A stretch of 64,000 nt of DNA from CAVYVZ01 sp963772065 (GTDB lineage: Bacteria > Acidobacteriota > Vicinamibacteria > Vicinamibacterales > UBA2999): the NCBI GenBank assembly GCA_963772065.1, contig CAVYVZ010000010.1:1116001-1180000 (forward strand), written 5' to 3'. The translations under genes and the position numbers were made by a program. Positions 52,532-63,680 of this stretch are shown here, in pieces. The notes beneath the pieces are model-generated. The model ran no database searches. It was given only the letters and a program-made list of their open reading frames with translations, and had not been told where the DNA came from. Within the stretch, counting starts at the first letter, position 1. The number at the start of each line of letters is the position of its first letter.

Positions 52532-55500
52532 TTAGAAGGTCACCCGGGTCACCAGCTGCAGCGTGCGCGGCTGCGCGACTCCAGCGATCGCGCCGAATCC
52601 GTCTCGCCGAACGAGGTTCCCCTGGGCGTCATACGGGAAGGTTCGTGATCGTCGGGTCCGTCAGGCTGGCGAAATTCGCCGTCATGATCTGGTTGCCAGG
52701 GCCGACGAATTGCGTGTGATTCAGCGCGTTGAAGGCGTCGAGACGGATTTCGAACTTGACGTCCCGGATCACGCCAATCCGCTTCGAGATCGACAGATCG
52801 ACATTGTTGATCGGCGGCGTGCGAACGAAGTAACGAGCCGATTCGTTGCCGTCGCTGCCGGGCTGCGGCGGCGCGAAGCACGACGTGTTCAGCTGCACGT
52901 ACGGGTCGCTGCTCCAGCCTCGACCCGGGTCGCACGTCACCCGGATGCGGGCATTCGGATTGTTCGTGCCGGTGAGGTTCGTCGCACCGATGCCCGGGAT
53001 CGAGAAATTGACCTGGTACGGACGGCCGCTCGTCCAGCGATACACGCCCGAGATCTGCCAGTCGTTGGCGAGCACCCCAAGAGCGCGGTTCGTCGTCAGA
53101 GTCGGCGTCTGGTAGATGAAGTTCAGCACGAAGTTGTGCGGCCGGTCGTAATTCAACAGCGAGTAGTCGAGCCGCTTCGTCTCCTCCTCTGTCAGATTGG
53201 GTACGCCGGCAGCAAAGTCGTCGTTATTGATGCCGAGCGCCTTGCTCCATACGTAGAACGCGCTGAACATCCAGTTGTTCTCGAATCGCCGGCTGACACC
53301 GGTCTGCAGCGCATGGTAGTTCGCATAGCCGCTGTAATCCCACATCCGGATGTCGCCATAACCCGGAAACGGCCGCAGCAAATCGTTCGGCAGCGCTGTG
53401 GCGCCGGGTGTCGCGCTGGGTGCGCGCGTCGGATCCTGGTTCTGCGGCTGGAACGTCGCCCCGAAGGGAAGCGAGTTGATCTGCACCTGGCGCAGCAGGT
53501 CGGTCGAGTTCGAGCCGACGTAGGCGAGGTCGTAGATCACGTTTCCCCACAGCTTGCGCTGAACGCCGACGTTCCACTGCTCCGTCCTCGGCGGTTTGAA
53601 GTCGAAGTCCGACGGGTTCAGGCTGACCGTGGCGGCGGATCGCCGCCGGCCGCGGTCAATTCCTGGTGCCTGCCCCACTGGAGCGTCGACTGGATCACGC
53701 CCGGCGCGTTGGCAATCATGTCGAACACCTGGTTGCCCTGCGGTCGATCGTAGAAGATGCCATATCCGCCGCGGATGATCGTGTCGCCATCCCCCAGCAG
53801 GTCGTACGCGAAGCCGAGCCGCGGTGAGATCCTGAACGCCGATCCGTCCTGCAGCTGCTCCTCGATGCCCTGCCCTGCCTGGAAGGAGCCGTTGAAGCGA
53901 TTGCCGGAGCCGGGCACGATGCGTCCGATGAACCGCTGGTCGACGGTCTGGCCCGTGACCGGGTCCTGGCCAACGCGCAGGCCGTTCACAGTGGCGGGAC
54001 GGTAGAGCCGGACCGCCTGGCTCGCGTTGAAACTCTCGGGCAGGAAATTGGAAGCCTGCAGCGTTGTGTCCCACTGCGGCGTCAGCTGGTAGAAGCGGAC
54101 GCCGTAGTCGAGTGTCAGCCTGTTCGAGGGCTTCCAGTTGTCCTGCACGTACAACTCGTAGTTCTTGTAGCGCCACTCCGGCAGCGCGAACTTCGAGGCC
54201 TGCGTGTAGGTGTTGAACACACCCGTTGCCGCGTTCGCGTAGCCCATGCCCGGTATCGAACGGGTTGTTCGCGTCATCGGCGAAGTTCACTCTGGCCGTT
54301 GAAGCTCGCGAAGATGCTCTGAGGCTTGTAGCTCTGTTGGTAGTAGAAGCCGAACTTCGACGCGTGAGCGCCCCAGACCTTGGTCAGGTTCGCGATGATG
54401 TCATGCGTGATGTTCTCGTTGGTGAATGGACCGCGGTCGGTCTGGTACTGGCCGGAGTTCCCCGTCCGCCCGCCACGGAACTCGAACCACGGGATGTAAT
54501 CGCCCTGAACGGCGTCTGGGAACAGATACGGAAACGCGCTGAGCCCTGCGGTCGCACGCTGCAGCTTCTCCAGTTGGAGCTCGTAGTTGAGCGAGTTCGA
54601 GGCGCGCCCCCATTGCAGCTCGAGCGACGTTGAATTGTTCAACACGCCCGTCGCGGACACCATGTAGTTCGAGCCGGGATGCAAGAAGAGCGTCGGCGTC
54701 GGAAGCTGGTCGCTGCCATTGCCGGCCCACGTCGTGCCGTACGCCTGCAGGATCTCTTCCTTGGTCTTCATGTACCGGCCGGTGATCCGCCAGTTGTCGG
54801 TGGCCTGGAAGTCCATCCGGAGCAGGTCCTCACGGCGCGGCGCGCTGTTCGGATCCTGACTCGTGAAGTTCAGTCCGCCGCCGAGGTTCGTGGCGTTCGC
54901 GTCCGGGAAGATGTTGAGGATGGAGATGCCGGGTGTCCACAGGCGGTTGGCCGGAATCCGTCCGAGCACACCACCATCCGCGAAGCAGCCGGCGGTATTG
55001 GTCGGCCCGCATGGCAACCCGGTCGCGAAATCGCGGATGTAGGGATATGGATTGCCACTGGCATCGACGCTCTGCGAGAAATCGCCGCGACGCTCGAGAG
55101 CGGTGGGCACGCGTGTTCGCCGCTCCGCCGCGGGGTCGGTGCGCCGCTGGTATTCCTGGCTCCAGAAGAAGAACAGCTTCCTCTTGTCCTCGTTGAAGCC
55201 CGGGAGGAACACGGGCCCGCCAACGGTGTAGCCGGAGTCGTTGCGAGACGTCTTTGCCTTCGGGATCTCCGGCGTAACGCGTTTGTTCGTCCAGGTGTTG
55301 GCGTTCCATTCCGAGCGCCGGCCGTACCAGTAGCCCGAACCGTGGAAAGCCTGCGTGCCGCTCTTGGTCACGACCTGGAGCTGACCGCCGACGGCACGGC
55401 CGTATTCCGCCTGGTAGGCGTTCGTCAGCACCTTGAACTCGGCGACCGCGTCGATGTTGGTCGTCGCCATGTTGCCGCCGTTGTCGCCGGTGTCGATATT

Positions 55501-56115
55501 GGCCACGCCATCGATCGTGATGTTGTTGGAGTTCGGACGCTGGCCGTTCACGGTGAAGCCGCTGACTGACCCGAGCTCGGTGCCGGCGCCAGCCATGCCC
55601 TGCGGAAGCGCGCCCGGCACGAGCGTCGCGAAGTTGAAGAGCGCCCGCCCGTTGTTGGCGATGTTCGTGAGCGCCTCGCTCTCGAGCGCAAACGAGCGCT
55701 CGCCGCTCTCCGTCTGCAGTTCGCTGATGCGGCTCGTGACGGTGATTTCCTCGCTCATCTGGCCGACTTCGAGCGTGAGCGTCCCGGTGGAGAGCTTGTC
55801 GTTCGCGTTCACGACGAGGTTCGTGCGCTCGAGCGCCTTGAACCCCTCCAGGCTGACTTGGAGCGTGTAGCTGTCCGGCCGGACGATCGGGAAGATGAAG
55901 CGACCCTCGGTGTCCGTGGTGGTCGTGAACGTGTTTCCCTGGGTGCGACTCGTGAGCGTCACGGCCACACCAGGCAGCACTCCTCCCTGCGCGTCCTGCA
56001 CAGAGCCGGAGACGGATGCGCTCGTCGTCTGCGCCCGTACGAATGTCTGGGCCGCCGACACGACGAGCCCCACAAGGGCCACTCCCACCAGCGCGCGGAG
56101 CCGGTCACTCGACAT
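52532..56115 (-). CDS. Oar-like TonB-dependent receptor with carboxypeptidase-regulatory N-domain (four frameshifts)
   Basis: About 1194 residues. Signal MSSDRLRALVGVALVGLVVS; carboxypeptidase-regulatory-like domain at about 32-95 (VSGSVQDAQGGVLPGVAVTL); plug with NGQRPNSNNITIDGVANID and AEYGRAVGGQLQVVTKSG; a long beta barrel ending TLQLVTRVTF. Frames break near 54290, 54245, 53635 and 52632. It imports oligomeric nutrients through the outer membrane and is the commonest receptor type in Acidobacteriota. A good sigma-70 promoter precedes it, and GGGAGGAGAGCG sits before the ATG. Confidence 0.9.
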
Positions 56116-56177
56116 CGCTCTCCTCCCTACTAGTCAACGGGCCTGAATTAGACCCTCAATGGGGCAAATTAGCCGCT

Positions 56178-56207
56178 GTTATAGGCCCGGAGCGCGTCGA
56201 CTGTCAA
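56178..56207 (-). promoter_or_regulatory. Sigma-70-type promoter of the TonB-dependent receptor gene
   Basis: On the minus strand TTGACA (56207-56202), an 18-base spacer and TATAAC (56183-56178) lie about 60 bases before the receptor ATG. Both hexamers match the consensus at six and five positions. The remainder of the 138-base gap to the TPR-protein stop has no coding sequence. Confidence 0.7.
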
Positions 56208-56253
56208 CAGGAGTGTGTCGAGTGCCTGCTCGTCGCGGAGCTTTACCGGTTTC

Positions 56254-59200
56254 TTAACGCGCTTTCCACTCCCTCAGGAGTTCGAGGGCGACGGGATGCG
56301 TCGGGTTCCTCTGCAGCAGACGTTCGAGCACGGCAATGCCTTCGCGCGTCCGAGCGGCCTTCAGGTGGATCTTGGCGAGCGTGACATACGCGTTCTCGAA
56401 CCCCGCGTTCCTCGCGAGAAAGTCCTCGAGCAGACGAACGGCGGCATCCGGCTGGGCGCGGGCCACGAGCACGAGCGCCAGATTGTTCGCGGCCTCGCCG
56501 TAGTCGCCGCGCCGCTTCAACGCGTCGCGGAAGTGACGCTCGGCGGCTTCGAGCTCCCCGGCCCGACCGAACAGAAGGCCGAGGTTGTTCAGCGCTTCAG
56601 GAAAATCGGGCTGTAGACCCAGCGCCTTCTCGTAGAGCTCTCGGGCTTCCCCGTCACGCCCCGTGAGGAGCAGCGCATAGCCGAGATTGTTGAGGGCATC
56701 AGGGTACTCGGGTGCGGAGGCGATCGCCGCGCGGAACCGTTGGATGGCCGCATCCAACTCGCCGGCCCTCGCCAGAAGTGCGCCGAGGTCGTTGCTCGCT
56801 TCGGCGAGATCTGGCTGCAGCGCGAGCGCGCGTTCGAAGGCGTTTCGCGCTCGTGCGGGTTCGCCGCTCTTGGCCAGGAGCGTCCCGAGTCTGTAGAGCG
56901 TCGGCGCGCTCGGGCTTGCCTGCGCGGCACGCTCGAAGGCGACCAGCGCGGCAGCTTCGAGGCCCTGATCCAGCAGCTCCCGGCCATAGGGCAGGTAATT
57001 ACGAACGGGCGGGGGGGAATAGAAGAGGCCTCGGAAAGGCAGCGCTCGCGCCAAACGGTCGGCGGCCGGCACCTCGATCTTCGCCGCGTCGCGAAGGATG
57101 AGCGAAACGTCCACACGATCGCGATACGTCGTCACCAGCCTGCCGGCCGCATCGAGAAGCAACGCTGTCGGGAGACGCAGGTCTTGCCGGTTCATGAACA
57201 CGTGGCGATGGAGAATCGCGTAGCTCAGGCGCGAGTTCGGGAGTCGCGACGATCACGGGAAGATTGGCCGGCGACATCGCGCGGATTCTTTGAAGCTTCG
57301 CGGCATCGTCGACCGCGATCGCGAGCGCCGCGACGCCACCGTGCGTCAGGGCATCGTGTCCCCCGGCGAGTGCGTCGAGCGCAGTGCGGGCCCCGGCCAC
57401 ATCGATCGACCAGAAGAGGAGGACGACGGGCCGCCCTCTGAAACTCGTCAGCGAGCGTGCGTCGCCGCGTACAGTCCTGGAGCGAGAACTCGGGAGCCGG
57501 GAACGGTTCGTACAACCACGTCGTCTCCGGGAGTGAGGCGGTCGACGACGCGGCGCGCGGCGGCTTCGGTGGCGGCGCCTTCGCAAACGGCTCCCCTTCC
57601 ATCGCGCCTCCCTCACTGATCCGAAGGCGGCTGTTCGGGCTCACGTCCGTGAAGACATCCTTGCCGCCGGCGGGCCACTCAACCGTCACCCGGAGGACGC
57701 GTTGGCTCGGGCCGAGGCCAAACAGAAGCTCCTTCGAGTGTTGCGAGAGAAACCCCGAGCCCGCCTGCACCATCTTGGTCCGGCGCAGCCGGTCCGTCTC
57801 GACGGTCACACGCGCGCCGACCGCATCCCGGTTGCTCGCCGTGCCCGTGAGCCGAATGGCGAGCGAAGCCCCACGTTCGGCGAAGTCGTTCCGGAACACG
57901 CGAATCTGAGGCGCCTGACGCGCCGCCATCGTCACGATGTCCGGATCGCCATCGCCTTCGACGTCGAGCACGGCGAACGATCGGCCATCCTGATCGAGAT
58001 CGAGCCCGACCGCTCCCGATACCTCGTCGAAGCCACCCTGACCATCGTTGCGGAGGAACACGTTGCGCTGCCGGCTGGCGATGGAACCATGTATCAGGAG
58101 TTGATTGATCGCACGCCATGCGTCGTCATACGGCGTGCCCTTCACTCGTGCGAGCGGCGATCGAGCGACGACCTGCCTCCAGAAGAACCCCTCGAGATCG
58201 TCGCCGGCCCGTTCGCGCGTCAGCATGCCGTTCACGATGTAGAGGTCTTCCCATCCGTCGCTGTCGAAGTCCAGCGCGTCGGACGACCACGCCCAGCGGC
58301 CCATCTCGGCGCGCGCCTCGAGCGTTCTCTCCTCGAAGCGTCCGTCGCCGCGATTCCGGAAGAGCGAGTTGCCACGCGCGTGACGCCGGTACAGTCCGCG
58401 CACCTCGGGCGGCGCATCGGGCATGAAGGCGGGCGCGGACGTCACGCGCTGTCCGCTCGCGCTCCACATGTTGCCCGTGTAGATGTCGAGCAGGCCGTCG
58501 TTGTCGTAGTCGAGGAAGGCGGCGCTCATTCCGGCGCCGTGGTCGAGCACGCCCGCTTCCGCGGCCACGTCCTCGAACGTCACCGTCCCGTCCCGCGAGC
58601 CAAGATTGCGATACAGGTTCTTTGTTCCGAAATCGTTCGCGACGAGCAGGTCGGGCCACCCATTGCCGTCGTAGTCGGCCCAGGCGGCGGCGAAATGATA
58701 ACGGTCGTTCCCGGTCTCGAGGCCAGACTCTTTCGTGACTTCGAGGAAGCGGCCGCGGCCGTCGTTTCGAAAGAGCACGCCCGGCGGCCCGTTGCGGGCG
58801 TCGTAATAGGGCGCCGGCGTGCCCGCCTTGTCCTCCCCCGCTCCGAAGAAGTACGAGTAGACGCACAGGTAGAGATCGAGAAAGCCGTCACGGTCGTAGT
58901 CGGCCATCGCGATCGAGGTCAAGACTCCCTGAAGCGGTCGCTGAAATCGAAACGCGTCCGGCAGATTTGAGAAGCGCCCCTTGCCGTCGTTGACGAAGAG
59001 CAGCGGCGTAGTCCCGGTGGCGAGCACAAGGTCCTGGTCGCCGTCATTGTCGACGTCGGCGAAGAGCGACTGCGCCGTGTCGTCGAGCACGTTGAGACCG
59101 GCGCGATCCGTTACGTCTTCGAAGGTGGAATCACCGCGAGCCCGGTAGAGGCGGTTTGGCAGCCCGGAGGGCTGCGCCACGTAGAGATCCTCGAGGCCGT

Positions 59201-60053
59201 CGCCGTCGGCATCACCGACCGAGATGCCATGATGCCCGTTCGAGTCACGTGTGAGCACCGAATCGAACGCGACCATCCACGGGTCGAGGGCGATGCTGAG
59301 CTGACGCCGGAAAGAATCATTGTCTCCGAGCGCGTCCTGAGTGATTTCGGTGAAGACAGGGCGTCTGGCACGACTCGCGACGTGCGCTGCCGAGCTCCAT
59401 TCGACGACCTGCCATCCTGATGCGGCCCTGCGCCAGCTCATTCGCCACACGCCGACATGCTCAGCGCGCCACGCCGTCGTACCCACGCCGACGATGTCGT
59501 AGCGCACCTCGGTGCGTACGAGCGCTGGCGTTTTTGCGGCGTCGATCGAGGTGATCAGGAATTCTGCAATCGTGATCTCTCGCAGATCAGCAAGGAACCG
59601 GCGAACCTCTGCGCCGAAGGCGCGTGAGTCGAGCGAGAGTTCACGAGGCAGTTCGGTTGTTCGTCTGACCTCGAACGCCGCCTCAGGCGGAGGCTGCCTC
59701 TGCTCGACCGCGAGGAGCCGGCTACCGCGGAAGTCAGGAGCAAGCAGCCAACCAGGCACGCTCGCCGGTCGGACGGCGCCACCTCGAAGGTAGTCGCCCA
59801 GCTCGCGAAGCCGCGCCTCCAGCTCGGTCGCGTCGCGCTCGGCGGGAAACGCGTCGTGTCCTGCCTCGAGGTGCTCGAGAAAAGGCCTGACCGTCTCGGG
59901 GATTGCGAGCTTGGGACGATAGGCCGCCTGGTCCTGGTCTTCGGCTCGCACGACAGTGACGAGCTGAACTCCTCCGGTGAGCGTGAGTGCGGTCAGCAGG
60001 CTGGCGGTGATCGCGGCAGCACCACGCCACTGACGTGTCCGTGCCCGATTCAT
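56254..60053 (-). CDS. FG-GAP repeat / ASPIC-UnbV protein fused to thioredoxin-like and TPR domains (two frameshifts)
   Basis: About 1266 residues. Signal anchor (AAAITASLLTALTLTGGVQ); a helical pre-domain; from about residue 290 a propeller with calcium loops such as DADGDGLEDLY, DVDNDGDQDLV, DYDRDGFLDLY, DYDNDGLLDIY and DFDSDGWEDLY; ASPIC-UnbV domain (GARVTVETDRLRRTKMVQAG, GSGFLSQHSKELLFGLG). After a break near 57480 comes a thioredoxin-like fold without a CxxC (RGRPVVLLFWSIDVAG), a break near 57233, and eight or so TPR units (EASNDLGALLARAGELDAAI). Overlaps the next CRTAC1-like gene (ATGA). Confidence 0.83.
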
Positions 60054-62258
60054 CGCACGCGTCCCGCTGACGTCACGCGAGCCGATTCCGAGAGCTCGAG
60101 TACGTGCAGGCGGTCGACGGCAAGCTCTCGCCATTGCCAGCGGTTTCCACCCGGAAGCCGGACCTCCACGGAAACGGGGTCACGCTGGTCCCCCAGGCCG
60201 AAGTACGTACGCAGATCGCCTTGTGACAGGTAGCTCCCGCCAGAGCGGATCTCGCGCAGCTGCTTCGTGCCACCGGCCTCAATCGTCACCTTCGCGCCTA
60301 TCGCGAATCGGTTCTTCGCCGTCGAAACCACGCGGAACGCGATCCAATGGTGTCCGATGCTCTGGCGGTTCTCGAGCAGCGTGGGCTCGTCATCCAGATT
60401 GCTCACCACGAGGTCGAGATCGCCGTCGTCGTCGATGTCGCCGACGGCGAGGCCCCGGCCGACTCGCGCAATCTGGAGCCCGGGTCCCGCGTTTGCCGAA
60501 ACGTCGCGGAAGCGCCCGCCGCGATTGAGCAAAAGCTGGCTCTTCTGACGGTATTGCTCCCCGAGCTGCGGATAGTCGTCCACATCCGAGAAGATGTGGC
60601 CGTTCGCGACGAACAGGTCCAGGCCGCCATCCAGGTCGGCGTCGATGAACGCTGTTCCCCAGCCCATTCGCGCGAACGTCGGAGCGGCGATCCCCGCCGT
60701 CACACTCGCGTCTTCGAACTGGCGGCCATCGATGTTGCGGTAGAGCGTGTTGCGGTCGTGGGCAAAGGCGGTGAGGACGAGGTCGATGCGCGAATCGCCG
60801 TCGTAGTCGCCCGCGTCAGCGCCCATGCCGGCCTGCGCCCGCGCTTCACCGTTGACCGCCACGCCGGCGAGGAGGCCCACGCTCTCGAAGCGGCCGTCAC
60901 CCCGATTGCGGTAGAGGAAATTGGGATTCGAATCATTGGCCACGAAGAGATCCACGAAGCCGTCGTCGTCGTAATCGGTCGCGACCACGCCGAGGCCGTA
61001 GGCGCGAGCGGAGTCGGACAGGCCGCGCGCATCGGTCGATTCTTTGAAGCGGCCGTTGCCGAGGTTCTCGAAGAACAGATCGGTCTCTCCCGGAAGACCG
61101 GCCGGGCCCACCATGATGCGAGGGCCGTTTCGCCAGACGAGCGTTCGCTGTGCGCGCACGACTGCGTCCCAGGTCGTCTCGACATACCGCGCGACATACA
61201 GGTCGAGGTCGCCGTCTGCATCGGCATCGAAGAACGTGCAGCCAGTGCTCCATCCGCCGGCGGCCACGCCAGCATGAACCGCGACCTCGTCGAATGCGCC
61301 ATCACCGCGATTGCGGAACAGGAAGTTCGGGCCCCAGTTCGTGACGTAGAGATCGAGATGTCCGTCATCATCGACATCGCCCGCGCAGACGCCATTGCCC
61401 CAGGCCGCGACATCCACGCGCGCCGCCGCCGATACATCCTCGAACTTCCATCCGCCGAGGTTGCGATAGAGCGCGTTCCGGTGCGGAATCCGTTCGCGCG
61501 TCCGAGTGAGCTCAGCGGCGGTCACCAGATAGATGTCGAGACGTCCGTCGCCGTCGTAGTCGAACAGCGCAACCCCGCTGCCCGTCGATTCGAGAATGTG
61601 ATCTTTGGTGGGCCCCCCACCGAAGGTTCGCGTAGGAAGGCGCCCGCCTTCCCGGAAGGACACGGGTGAAGCCGCAGAAGGGTCATCGGCGATCGGAGCG
61701 TGGGGTGGCGCCGGTCCCATTCCCGAGGCGTGACCGCCATGGGCGGCCTCCTTCGGCTTCGTCTGGCTGTAACTGCCTTCCAACGTGAGGCCCAGCGCGA
61801 TCTCTCCCTCGAGCTGGACTCGCACGCGCTCGAGCAGCGCGAGGAAAGGGCTCGGGTCGACGCGCGATGGGGCGTCAGACCGCGACGCGGACGCGAGAAT
61901 CGCGCGCCGCCCGGCGCAGTTCCGCCCTCAGAGGGGGGAGAAGCCGAAAGGTGCCCGCGTCGGGTGCAACGCTCGTATCGGGCTCCGCGCCGAGTGCTTC
62001 GAAGCGCTTGGCGGCGTCCAGAAGTGCAGGACGAACTTCCTCCCCCGCAAGGTCTGCGCGCGAGGCGCGTCTGATCAGGCCGACAGCCTCGCGGTGAAGC
62101 TGCAGCAGCCGGCCGCGGTCCGCGGCGTCAGCCGCCGTGGCGCCCGGCGCCTGGGTCATTGCCGCTCCGACACCACAGAGCGCCACGAACGCGGCGACGG
62201 CCACGCCATGGGAGACCGACGGAGCGGGTGGCCGAACAGGACGTTGTGATCGGACCAT
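60050..62258 (-). CDS. FG-GAP repeat / ASPIC-UnbV (CRTAC1-like) secreted protein (one frameshift)
   Basis: About 735 residues from MVRSQRPVRPPAPSVSHGVA with a signal helix. The helical N-part breaks frame near 61872 and continues as SRVDPSPFLALLERVRVQLE. The propeller has loops DYDGDGRLDIYLV, DVDDDGHLDLYVTN, DADADGDLDLYVARY, DYDDDGFVDLFVAND and DIDDDGDLDLVVSNL; ASPIC-UnbV follows (AIGAKVTIEAGGTKQLREIR, GGSYLSQGDLRTYFGLG). Cell-surface or periplasmic, binding partner unknown. Divergent from the ROK regulator with 47 bases between. Confidence 0.85.
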
Positions 62259-62305
62259 CAGCGGCACGTCAGGCGGATTCTGGATCATAATCGTGGACGA
62301 CGCAC

Positions 62306-63544
62306 ATGCGCCGAATCAGTCCCACCGCTTTCCGCATCGCACGCCGCGGGACTCAACGTGAGATCAACCGGCAGATCGCGCTCAACCTGGTCCGCTCGCG
62401 CCAGCCAATCTCGCGGGCCGACCTGGCTCGGCTCATGGGGGTTCGCACGGGCGCAATCAGCCGTCTGGTGGACGACCTGATTCACACGAAGCAGGTGTTC
62501 GAGGGTCAGAAGACGCAGCAGGCGTTCGCGAGTCCGAAAGGCGAGACCAAGCGTGGACGCAAGCCGCGATATCTCTATATCGAGACCCGACGCCGCTGCG
62601 CGATTGCGGTGGACATCACGCTCAGCGGGATCCTGCTGCAGGTGACGGATACTCTTGGGCATCCACTGCTGGCACTGCAGGAGTTCCCGACACCATTGCG
62701 GCCGAAGGGCCTCGTCCGGGAGCTTGCAAAACGTATCAAGCGCGTCCTCGCCGACCATCCGGAGGTCGGCAACTGCCTCGGAGTCGGCGTCGTGATCGCC
62801 GGCCTCGTCGACCCAGAACGTGGGCGCCTCCGCTACGCGCCCACGCTCGGTGTGCGAGACATCGATATTCGTGAGCCGCTGGAGGCGGCGATCAAGCTGC
62901 CCGTCGTCGTGGAGAACTCGATGAAGGCCTGCGTGCTGGCCCAGGTGTGGGCCGTACGCGGGCACGCACCCGTCGACGGACCAGTCGCGTTCGTGGGTGC
63001 ATCGGATGGCGTCGGCGTCGGCATCGCGATCGACGGCCAGTTGCTCCGCGGCGCGCACAACAACGCCGGCGAGTTCGGCCATGTGGCGCTCAGCATGGAT
63101 GGCCCTCGCTGTGCCTGCGGACAGAGGGGCTGCTGGGAAGCGTACGTGTCGGTTGGTGCAACGGTCGCACGCTACCTCGGCTCCAGCCGCTCGCGGCCGG
63201 CACCAGTTCGAGGCAAAGTGACCGTAGCAACCATCGTCGCGCGCGCGCGTGGAGGCGAGGCGAGGGCCATCGAAGCGTTGCGCGAGACGGGGTACTACCT
63301 AGGCCGGGGGCTCGCGACCATCGTGAAGGCGATCGAACCGCGGCGGATCTACATGAGCGGCGAGATCACGGAGGCGTGGGACATCGTTCTGCCCTCGGTG
63401 CAGCAAGCGATGCGTGAGCAGGCGCTGATCCGCGAGGCGGCCGACAGCGAGATCCTCACGGTCTCTCTTGGCGAGCACCCACGCCTGCGCGGCGCCATCG
63501 CGCTCGTGACCAGTCCGGCCTTCGCGGCGCCCGTCGTCGCGTGA
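62306..63544 (+). CDS. ROK-family transcriptional regulator (NagC/XylR type)
   Basis: 412 residues. The winged helix is at the N-terminus (INRQIALNLVRSRQPISRAD, then ARLMGVRTGAISRLVDDLI). The sugar-binding ROK domain has VAFVGASDGVGVGIAIDGQL, AGEFGHVALSMDGPRCACGQ and RGCWEAYVSVGAT, with the three Cys and one His of the zinc site. It is likely to sense a sugar or sugar phosphate and may control the divergent FG-GAP genes, as their starts are 47 bases apart. Intact frame. Confidence 0.92.
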   Translation: MRRISPTAFRIARRGTQREINRQIALNLVRSRQPISRADLARLMGVRTGAISRLVDDLIHTKQVFEGQKTQQAFASPKGETKRGRKPRYLYIETRRRCAIAVDITLSGILLQVTDTLGHPLLALQEFPTPLRPKGLVRELAKRIKRVLADHPEVGNCLGVGVVIAGLVDPERGRLRYAPTLGVRDIDIREPLEAAIKLPVVVENSMKACVLAQVWAVRGHAPVDGPVAFVGASDGVGVGIAIDGQLLRGAHNNAGEFGHVALSMDGPRCACGQRGCWEAYVSVGATVARYLGSSRSRPAPVRGKVTVATIVARARGGEARAIEALRETGYYLGRGLATIVKAIEPRRIYMSGEITEAWDIVLPSVQQAMREQALIREAADSEILTVSLGEHPRLRGAIALVTSPAFAAPVVA

Positions 63545-63680
63545 ACGAACCTCTCTTCGGTCAGCACCTCGGTGACGTAGACCGTCGCTCCGGCCGGCCC
63601 AACTGCACCGCGATCCCTCGTCCCGCGCCCCTGGTCGCTCCCGCGACCAGGGCGACTTTACCTGCCAGCGATGTCTCCAT
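63545..63680 (-). pseudogene. N-terminal remnant of a short-chain dehydrogenase
   Basis: From the ATG at 63680 the frame reads METSLAGKVALVAGATRGAG and RGIAVQLG, the cofactor-binding start of an SDR, shifts by one base near 63605, and continues ATVYVTEVLTEERF before running into the 3' end of the ROK gene. No later SDR motif is present on this strand, so only about 45 codons survive. It overlaps the membrane gene stop by about 20 bases, as an original operon partner would. Confidence 0.65.
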
